Below are positions 56,361 through 64,000 of a stretch of 64,000 nt of DNA, in pieces. The stretch is from Patella vulgata (taxonomy: Eukaryota > Mollusca > Gastropoda > Patellidae), in NCBI RefSeq assembly GCF_932274485.2, contig NC_065882.2, positions 28,538,890-28,602,889 of the forward strand, given 5' to 3'. A model generated the notes under the pieces. The model searched no databases. It worked only from the letters and a program-made list of their open reading frames with translations, and was not told the origin of the DNA. The position numbers and the translations under genes are program-made. Numbering within the stretch: the stretch's first letter is position 1; the number at the start of each line of letters is the position of its first letter.

Positions 56361-57616
56361 TCACATTCTAGTGAGGACAACGGCTCTGTTCAGGGCCAAC
56401 ATAATCAATGCAAAAAGAGTTGTTTCCCCCTCCCCCTTCCTTTGGTCTTCCCCCTTCTTCTGCTCTCTTCTTCTTCTTTCTTCTGCTCTCTTCTTCTTCT
56501 CTCTCTCTCTCTATCTCTCTTCTTTCCCGTACCCGCGCGCCCCTCTCGAAATAGGTCACGCACGTGCAAGGGGTCACGCACATGCAAAGGGTTATCCAGT
56601 GCAAGGTCACGCACGCGCAAAAAAATGGCTGTATAGACAGCCCTACTACTTCTACCATGCGTCGTGTTATAAGACATATGTATACAAGATGTCTCTATGA
56701 AGGAGAAACCGACAAACAACGACATCCTCTCGTAGAATCGTTTTCTCTATTTTGCACTGCAATTATAGAGAAACATGTACAGCTGTCTAAGTCATCTGTT
56801 CAAATTGTTTCTAAAGATAGAGAGCATTGAAGTCACTAGTTATCGAAATTGTCAACTGAAGTTTAGGCTTTCGACTAAATATCCACAACTTGAATTTGTC
56901 CAACCAAAATCCAACAGCTGCAACTTTGTTTTCTATAATAGTAATGGCATGAATACGTTTATCTTAAGTATTCCCAGCAATGAACTTGAAAATGACGGTG
57001 AATCGGGCTCTCGATAGTGCAATGGAATATGAATCGACGTGTCCAATTCCTGGCACTTCTAAACTGGGCACCTTTGCACAACAGCTATAGAAGTCGGCTA
57101 TCATAATTCAGACTGCTATTTCATTTCATCAGTCAGAGGAGTTGAAACTTGGCCACCACTTTTAAATTTTATGTCTGATTTATTTTCAACGAAAAAAATG
57201 AATCTACAGACACTTGAAAACAAAAAGAAAGTACTTTTCCTCACTCAGGGTGTCGTGACATGGAAGAAAACTTATGCTGAAACACTTAGGATTGACAATT
57301 TGACACACCACAGATACAGGTCGTCCATTCTTGTTCTGTAGAGATAGTCTGCATCATACGGCAAATATGTCCGTCAGCCATTTATAAAAGGAGCTTGAGA
57401 CAATACATTTCTGCACCAGGTCCTGAGGAAAGTGGTTGCAGTTTCTTGTCGACTTGTCTAATCTCGTGAAATGATAACTGTGTATTATAGTGCTGGATAT
57501 AGCCACTGCAGATAGGATACATATTTTGCGATTTAGGTGCTACAATACGATCTGGTCAATATTTACCAAGAAAACAACTGGATAAATGAATAATTGATAT
57601 TTTTAGTCCTGTCGAA
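56361..57616. other. Low-complexity and unassigned stretch after the Polinton
   Basis: A pyrimidine tract (CTTCTTCT and CTCTCTCT) lies at about 56,425-56,528. GGTCACGCACGTGCAA-like words follow three times at about 56,554-56,620. The right end of the Polinton is not visible; no terminal repeat was found. Short frames at 56,564-57,017 match nothing known. Confidence 0.4.
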
Positions 57617-57895
57617 ATGAACTGAAATGGGGGTTAACGTCCTACTTTTCTCCTCCGACTGGGCTTATGAAGACAAGCATATGTCATGCATTGTGCTATG
57701 AGGGAGATTTTGCTCGTACAGTGGTGCTACAACCTACTCTTATATTGAATTCGAACTGCCGATGGATCTTAACGTGCCATCCAGACAACTACATGTAGAC
57801 AGCTGCCAGGACCTCCTTTCTGCATTACCGACAAGGAGAAACCACGCTAGAAGATACTTTTGAACTTTCTCGGCCAACACTGGGAGTGCCAGAGT
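57617..57895 (-). repeat. SINE family A copy, moderately diverged
   Basis: GAACTGAAATGGGGGTTAAC at the left is the 3' tail; TGTGCTATGAGGGAGATTTT and CTTTCTCGGCCAACACTGGG follow in the expected order on the - strand. Only the start of the tRNA-like head remains. Confidence 0.8.
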
Positions 57896-58569
57896 TATGG
57901 CCCTTGTGTAGCAATATCGTCGTTGCGACATTGTTTTTAAATTTATAGACAAGGAATGGAGAAATAAGATGGTTTAAACGATATTTTTATCTTTACAAAT
58001 TATTCTCTATTGTCAGTATATTAGCTATGTTATGAGTTTATTTAAAACGCAAATTAATTGTTTATGAAATAGTGTGAGAATAACAGAAAAGAGGGTCTAA
58101 GTTCAAGGATAGATTGTGTCGAAAAACATGTGACCGGAAAATTACGATTGCATCATTTGACTTAATTACATCATATTTGACCAATTAGATAATTGAACGT
58201 CCAAAACCCACAGCTACAAAATTATCATACTTTTGAGAATTGGTCAGACAGCAGCTTGATTCCAGAAGGGGAAGGATGTAGCAGTTTCTATCAGCAGACT
58301 CGCTCAGCGAGCCTGGCTGGCTAGGGTTTGACTTTAGTATTGTAATCTATAATATGCTTGTATATATGTATCCAACTTGATATATAAAATGTAAATACAC
58401 AAAGTGAAGGAGAAGCCAAAGACAACCAGAGACAAATTCTAGACGATCACAAGGCTACTAAGATATGTAGTAAGAAAAGGTGCATGGGTCATACGGTAGG
58501 ATGTGGCGACCGGTTTCCATCACCCTCTCTCCGCGTCAGACGAAAGACCAATGGTGCTACACTTGTTTT
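57896..58569. other. Non-coding stretch, nothing recognised
   Basis: AT-rich with no long open frame and no repeat ends noticed. Confidence 0.4.
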
Positions 58570-58760
58570 CTTTGAAATAACTTGTTTAAGGTCACAAGAG
58601 GAAAAGGCCTAGAATTTCCGATAATTACTGTCAGAGTTATGATCTTGTGGATGCTCTTCACAGGCTAAAGTTAATGTTTGATTGACTTCAGATTTATACA
58701 CAGTGTTTAAGGTCAGGAGACGAAGAAGCTTATTGACTTTCAGCGATTTCCGAGTGAATC
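58570..58760. repeat. Dispersed copy of the window-start tandem repeat
   Basis: TTTAAGGTCA, GAATTTCCGATAATTACTGT, GATGCTCT and ATTTATACACAGTGTTTAAG match the units at 1-360 in the same order. About one and a half units are present. Confidence 0.7.
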
Positions 58761-59289
58761 CTTTGAAAATCACACCCAACTCTTAAACTAAATGCAAGGA
58801 ACTGGCCTGTTTACATTGAAGAACAACTACTTCATGTCCTGCGTACTTCATGTCCTGTATATAATATACCGTTTTCTAAATATGCCTTGATGGTAGCCAC
58901 AACTCGACAATTTTTGTTTTGTATTTTTCCCATCTTGTTCGTAAGGTAAATGTAATTTTTCAGATACCTGATGACATTTATACTTATCGTTTCAATAGAT
59001 TCTAATAACCCCTTTCGCAGTTAATATGAAAGCTTTGATATCTGCTATGCAGATCTAGTTAGGCTTTCAGACTTTTGTCCGAAAGACTATTGTTTTTACA
59101 AAAATTATTATTATTATTATTATTATTATTATTTTCCGCGGGAGCCTATTTCTCCATGATCGAAAACAGATTTCGATCTGGAACCAAATTTTCTATCGGG
59201 AAACCATGTGGTGGCTACTTCATAAAACAATTTTAAAACTTCTGCGCATACCGGAAGTAACCGAATTTTGTACTTTTTTTTTCCGGAAG
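58761..59289. other. Non-coding stretch with an ATT microsatellite
   Basis: An uninterrupted ATT repeat lies at about 59,105-59,136. Nothing else is recognised. Confidence 0.5.
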
Positions 59290-59730
59290 GCGACGTGATG
59301 TTAGCTTGTTGTTCGTTGTTCGGTATTCGCGAATAACGAACAACGAGCTGGTTTGTTGTTCGGTATTCGCGAATAACGAACAACTAGCTGGGATGTTATT
59401 CGTTATTCACCAGATATGGAATTAGTAATATAATAATGGCACTTTTAGAGAGAATACACCGGGAGTGGGTTTTTATTAGCCAAATTGGTTCGTAAATCTT
59501 CAAAGTCTTGGGAATAAATATTCTAACAAACTGGCTCGTTGTTCGTTATTCGCCAATATGAAACAGCTCGTTGTTCGGGTAGAATGAGGGGTTGTTCTAT
59601 TTCCAAAGACTTTGAAGTTTTATAATCCGATTAGTCTCATAAAAACCCACTCACGGCGTATTCCATACAAAAGTTCCATTATTATATTACTAATTCAATA
59701 TCTGGTGAATAACGAACAACAAACCAGAGG
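59290..59730. repeat. TTCGTTATTCG fold-back elements, one complete
   Basis: Two short palindromes (GTTCGGTATTCGCGAATAAC) sit at about 59,308-59,385. They are followed by a complete fold-back unit at 59,385-59,727: GCTGGGATGTTATTCGTTAT...CCGGGAGTGGGTTTTTATTA pairs with TAAAAACCCACTCACGGCGT...AATAACGAACAACAAACCAG. Arms are about 140 bp around a 60-bp centre. This is probably a MITE. Confidence 0.75.
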
Positions 59731-59828
59731 TGATCAATCAAAACAAGCGTAATTGCAGTGTAGGTAATAGGGAAGAGGTATTGTAAACAAGACAATACAC
59801 TAAAAACAACAAATCATTAACAATTACA

Positions 59829-60657
59829 ATGGCTAAACCAATCAATATTTTTCAACTAAACGTTAATGGGTTGCGGTCTCGTTTGATTGAACTTAAACAA
59901 TATGTCTATCAAAACAATCCAGACATTACTATGTATACAAGAGACACGGTTAACTCCCAAAAACAATGATATCAAATTAGACAGTTACACAATGGCGAGG
60001 CATGATCGACCGGGCCAATCAAACGGGGTTGGTCTTGCCATCTATGTTAAAAACAACATCCCATTCAGTAGATTAAAAATAAATCAAACAAATAAATTAG
60101 AATTAATGGCGATTAACATTGCGATAGGAAATAATCAATCTCTAAGCATCGTAAATGTCTACAACCCGCCAAATATTAAAACAAAAACTAAGGATTACGA
60201 TAGGATTTTTAACCAAATTCCGGGAGACAACATAATCATATGTGGCGACTTCAACTGCCATCACACGGCCTGGGGCTCACCCGCGAGCGACACAGATGGA
60301 AACGAACTTCACAAGTACATAGAAGACAGCAGCCTTCTACTACTCAATGAAAATAATAGCGAACCAACTTTCGTCGGAAAAAACAGTAAACAAGGAACTC
60401 ACATAGATCTGACACTAGTCTCAACAAAACTATTCCCTCATTGCAATTGGGGAGTAGGAAACGAAACTTTAGGCAGCGACCACGTAGCAATCCACACCGC
60501 CATAGCTTACAATGCCAACATAGAAAACACCAAATGTCAGGCTAAATGGAAAATGGATAAAGCAAACTGGGAACTATACAAAAACTTGTGCAATGACTGG
60601 GACATGGAGTCAATAAGACATGACAATATCGACACCTTTTCAAACAATCTAACTTAA
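59829..60657 (+). pseudogene. LINE APE-type endonuclease domain
   Basis: MAKPINIFQLNVNGLRSRLI at 59,829 is the start. After about 59,930 the sense continues in the next frame: LLCIQETRL (Glu box), IIICGDFNCHHTAWGSPASD (Asp/Asn box), THIDLTLVS and LGSDHVAIHT (His box). All catalytic boxes of an APE-like endonuclease are visible. It nicks target DNA to prime reverse transcription. One frameshift and a terminal in-frame stop separate it from the linker. Confidence 0.85.
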
Positions 60658-60664
60658 GCAATAA

Positions 60665-61216
60665 TTGACTCAGCAGAACAATCTACGAACAAAAGAAACC
60701 AATTGGAAACCCCCCAAACCTTGGTGGTCAGACAATCTACAAACTCTAGTCAACACCCGAAAATCGGCGCTACGAAAATACAAACGTAGGCCGAATGAAG
60801 AAACTAGAACTGATTACCTTGATGCTAAACTATCCGCAGAAATAGAAATCAAACAGGCCAGAGAAGAAAACTTGCACAACTTCTGTAACTCCCTAAATGA
60901 TCGAACAAGTATAAAAACAGTATGGAACAAAATATCAGGAAGCACCGGCAAAACAGTAAGACCAAATATACCTCTATTAACCTATAAAACCGAAACAGCC
61001 TTAAATAATACGCACAGAGCAAATTTGTTAGGACAAACTTATGCGAATGGCTCTAGCAACAGCCAGCACAATGAAACATTCAAGGCAATTAAAAGTAAAT
61101 TCTTAAAAAAACAAAATCCAATAATACACAAAGATACAGATAATGAATCAGATTTAAATAGCCCCATTAATATAGATGAGTTGAAAAAAGCATTACGGAC
61201 AGTGCAGAAGGGCTAG
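60665..61216 (+). pseudogene. LINE ORF2 linker region
   Basis: WKPPKPWWSDNLQTLVNTRK, LRKYKRRPNEETRTDYLDAK and SIKTVWNKISGSTGK form the usual helical linker between endonuclease and reverse transcriptase. The frame differs from both neighbours, so a frameshift lies on each side. Confidence 0.75.
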
Positions 61217-61221
61217 ACTGT

Positions 61222-62265
61222 GTGAAATACACAATGCTGAAAAATCTACCCGAGAAAGCACTAGCGTTAGTCCTTGATAACTTTAATCTCTCATGGCCTA
61301 AAGGAAAAACACCACAAGAATGGAAGACTGCCTCAGTCATTCCCCTACATAAGCACAATAAAGATAAAAACGAAACAACGTCGTATCGCCCAGTCAGTCT
61401 CACATCTACTTTATGCAAAACACTAGAAACAATAATTACAAACAGACTAAAATTTCACTGTGAAAGCAATAACATCTTCACAAATCAGCAAAGTGGCTAT
61501 CGTTCCGACAGGTGGACAGCAGACCATATCATTAGATTGCAACATGACATCTCCAAAGCCTTCACAGCGAAACAATACCTCTGCTCAATCTTTGTTGACC
61601 TAACAAAGGCCTTCGACCTTGTATGGGCGGAGGGTCTTTTACACAAACTCCATAATGCAAAAATCAAAGGCCAAATGTACAAGTGGATAGAAGACTTTCT
61701 AAACGATAGGCATATCAGAGTACGCGTAGGTAATTGCTTAAGTGACAAATTCAAAATGGAAAACGGAACGCCGCAAGGATCCGTTATCAGCCCAATACTA
61801 TTTAATATAATGATAAATGATCTTCCTAGCTACGGGGGGAAGGGCACAGAATCCGCACTATTTGCTGACGACAGCTCGTTCTGGAAAGCTTCAAATAACA
61901 TAGGTATAATCAAACAATCGCTTCAATACACCCTAAAACAAATCTCAAAGTGGGCAGACGACTGGGGATTCAAAATTTCAGAGGGAAAAACGGTAGCAAT
62001 AATGTTTCATCCAACTGACAGTAACAGTAAAATCGACTTAAATCTTAACGGTTCAAAAATTGAATTCAAAATTGAGGCCAAATTTTTAGGAATGACATTT
62101 GACTCTAAACTTTCTTGGAAACCACACATCGACAGCATAGTAAGTCGCACATCGAAAACACTAAACTTAATGAAATACATCAGAGGAACGCAATGGGGCG
62201 CAAATAGAAGCACTCTTCCGCTCGGTAATCGACTACGGATGTCTGGCTTATGCAAATGCAAGTGA
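61222..62265 (+). pseudogene. LINE reverse transcriptase domain
   Basis: The motifs are complete: ASVIPLHKHNKDKNETTSYR, PVSLTSTLCKTLETIITNRL, SIFVDLTKAFDLVW (first Asp), NGTPQGSVISPILFNIMIND, ALFADDSSFW (FADD box) and FKISEGKTVAIMF. The frame ends near 62,265, where the sense passes to another frame. Confidence 0.88.
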
Positions 62266-62362
62266 TATACAACTCAATTAACTGAACATAATACAAGGTA
62301 AAGCATTAAGACTAGTAACAAGAGCAGCAATAGGAACCAAAACAGTTGCCCTATTACACGAG

Positions 62363-63109
62363 ATGGGAGAACTCCCGCTTGACCTCAGGCGAGAGGAACT
62401 GTCACTCAAGTACTGGGGCAAACTACAAATGCTAAAAGAAAAATGTCCGACATATAAGTGCCTCCAACAATTCAAACCTATAGGCTTTAGGAAAAACACT
62501 CGTCCCATGACATTCGGGCAAATGTCAAACGATATCTTAAACACGCACAGTTTAAAAGGAACAATCATAGAAACAAAAAGTTATCCCGTCACTCCACCCT
62601 GGCAACTAAGCGATCCAATCATTAACACGCACCTAATTAACGTCACAGACAAACAAGCTAGTCCCATAGAGGCTAGAGCACTAGCATTAGAACTAATAGA
62701 CACCAAATGGGCAGATTATTTCAAAATCTACACAGATGGATCAAAAAATAATACACAGGGATCAACAGGGTACGGCATATACATACCCATAGCAAAGCTA
62801 AACATCAGGAAAAGGATACCAGAACATTGTTCTGTATACACCGCACAACTGATGGCCATTAAAACTGCAATAGCATGGCTGGCCACGCAAACACACCAAA
62901 AAGCCGTAATCCTATCTGACTTCCTAAGCAGCTTCAAATCTATAGAATCAAATTCTTCCAAAAGTAGACAGGACATAATCCACCAAATTAGGCATATTAA
63001 TCAAACAATCAAGAAGACTGGAAGGGAGGTAGTCCTTGCAAGGATCCCCTCCCACATCAATATTTTCGGCAATGAACAAGCTGACAAGCTAGCCAAGGAA
63101 GGGTTGTAA
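62363..63109 (+). pseudogene. LINE RNase H domain
   Basis: FKIYTDGSKN carries the first aspartate, VILSDFLSSFKSI the third and FGNEQADKLAKEG the fourth acidic position. The second position, normally Glu in an AELxAI motif, reads YTAQLMAI, so the catalytic Glu is replaced by Gln. The N-terminal part (LLHEMGELPLDLRREELSLK) is the usual connector. Confidence 0.85.
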
Positions 63110-63560
63110 CTAAACGATATAGAAAATTTAGAATACAGCAGTCAGGAATTCACAAGCATAGCTAAAGATAAAATTAAAATGCATGGAAAACCCGTCTAAA
63201 ACAAGAAAATACTCATCGCTATCAAATTGATAGCAATCTTGTAGACAAGGTTTACATCAATCATCAGTCAATCAAAATATGCAAACTCATCACGGGGCTT
63301 AAAACGATAAACGTAATTAAAGACTTCACCTTTACACCAATTAAATGCCCATGTGGACAAATTGCGACCACGTCACACCTGCTAATCAACTGTAATCAAT
63401 TAAACAAAGAACGTCAATCAATGATTAAGAATCTAGAAGAGAGGGGAAAAACTCTCTGTCTCAAATCCCTCCTTTCTTCACAACCTATCGATAGATACTG
63501 GACATCTCATGTTATCTGGGATTTTATTGAGAATATAGGCATGTCCAAATACATAAAATA
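63110..63560 (+). pseudogene. LINE ORF2 C-terminus with zinc motif
   Basis: CKLITGLKTIN and CPCGQIATTSHLLINC (CxC-x(n)-HxxxxC) near 63,350-63,400 give the typical C-terminal motif. The end is SHVIWDFIENIGMSKYIK before TAA. Short frame breaks separate it from the RNase H domain. Confidence 0.7.
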
Positions 63561-63587
63561 ATAAAATTTAATCAATTAGAACAGTAG

Positions 63588-63695
63588 GATGGAGCGAAAA
63601 AACGTCCCCTAGAGGGAATCGCCACAAATAAAACTCCTAACTAATAAATCAGGATGTTAGCGTAAAAATGTCCCCATTAGAGGGAAACGCTACAC
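63588..63695 (+). repeat. Two tandem stem-loops in the LINE 3' UTR
   Basis: GCGAAAAAACGTCCCCTAGA...TCGC (63,594-63,622) and TAGCGTAAAAATGTCCCCAT...ACGCTA (63,658-63,692) share GTCCCC(ATT)AGAGGGAA and each folds into a hairpin. They could be the structure recognised by the element's reverse transcriptase; this is inference. Confidence 0.6.
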
Positions 63696-63699
63696 ACCC

Positions 63700-64000
63700 T
63701 GAAACCTTTTTACATACGAATTTTTTTTATATTTCTTGACTAAATAAGTATTGATTGTAGATCATATTAAGCCACCATAAATGTATTATTGTATTTATTA
63801 CCTCCTAATAAATTTTGACTGTATATCATACTAACTTGCCATAAATGTATCATTTTTTTTTCTCTCTCACCCCCCCCCCCCCCCCGAAGCCTTACTAGAC
63901 GAAATAAAAGCAAAATCACCGTAAGACCAGATACTGTAATATATAGAATTCAGTCCTGTACATATTATTATATATTTTTGCATTCTTTGATTGTTATATT
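63700..64000. repeat. AT-rich end with a short direct repeat and poly-C
   Basis: A unit containing TGTA(G/T)ATCATA(T/C)TAA...CCATAAATGTAT is present twice (about 63,737-63,785 and 63,800-63,850). A poly-C run lies at about 63,868-63,885. No gene. Confidence 0.5.

Larger units (their letters stand above)
59829..63700 (+). mobile_element. I-superfamily-type LINE (endonuclease, RT, RNase H), nearly full length
   Basis: ORF2 runs from an endonuclease start at 59,829 through a reverse transcriptase and an RNase H domain to a C-terminal CCHC-type zinc motif near 63,390. The 3' UTR contains two stem-loops. The presence of RNase H places it in the I group or near relatives (I, Ingi, Nimb, Loa-type); the clade is not resolved. 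No ORF1 is present between the upstream fold-back and the endonuclease, so the copy is probably 5'-truncated. Coding sense moves between frames at least four times. Confidence 0.85.

Noticed and set aside
56368-56725. Arg/Glu-rich and Leu/Ser-rich frames on both strands
   Set aside because: They are translations of a pyrimidine-rich low-complexity tract.

Overview
The window looks like the genome of a marine mollusc, probably a gastropod. This is inferred from three things: GT-AG split genes in AT-rich DNA, two tRNA-derived SINE families whose 3' ends read GGACGTTAAACCCCATTTC (a type I associate with molluscan genomes), and LINE, DIRS and Polinton lineages common there. No bacterial-style operon is present.

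Only one host gene can be supported. It is an msp130-like (mesenchyme-specific cell-surface glycoprotein, choice-of-anchor I family) gene on the + strand, with nine coding exons from 15,031 to 26,838. Its GT-AG exons join in frame into 592 residues plus a stop, with a signal peptide, and a poly(A) signal follows at 26,872. Msp130 proteins are linked to biomineralisation. The promoter and 5' UTR exon are not identified.

Almost everything else is mobile DNA, much of it nested. 1-5 kb: a diverged tandem repeat, then a broken DIRS-type element with a SINE tail inside its reverse transcriptase. 5.6-8.8 kb: an L2-like LINE split by a 1.4-kb inverted-repeat transposon, which itself carries a LINE fragment, then a deleted Tc1/mariner element. 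9.7-14.2 kb: SINEs, a 316-bp tandem repeat and a Penelope-like reverse transcriptase fragment. 15-27 kb: the msp130-like gene, whose introns hold at least four inverted-repeat elements and three SINE copies. 27.7-38.6 kb: a nested SINE cluster, two inverted-repeat elements, a 4-kb long-inverted-repeat element and a cluster of fold-back repeats. 38.6-41.8 kb: the 5' part of an I/Jockey-type LINE with a 770-bp tandem duplication. 41.8-56.4 kb: a broken Polinton/Maverick (adintovirus-like) fossil with an inverted second copy of its integrase module, interrupted by a 1.15-kb inverted-repeat element and by a young, nearly whole Gypsy-type LTR element with identical LTRs. 57.6-59.7 kb: a SINE and fold-back repeats. 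59.8-63.7 kb: a nearly full-length LINE with endonuclease, reverse transcriptase and RNase H, carrying several frame breaks.

The most useful signals are the complete msp130-like gene, two inverted-repeat elements that share TATGG(C/T)GG ends and 6-bp target duplications, a family of modular long-inverted-repeat elements, and an intact copy of an insertion site preserved in the inverted arm of the Polinton. All family names come from reading motifs by eye; no database search was run.
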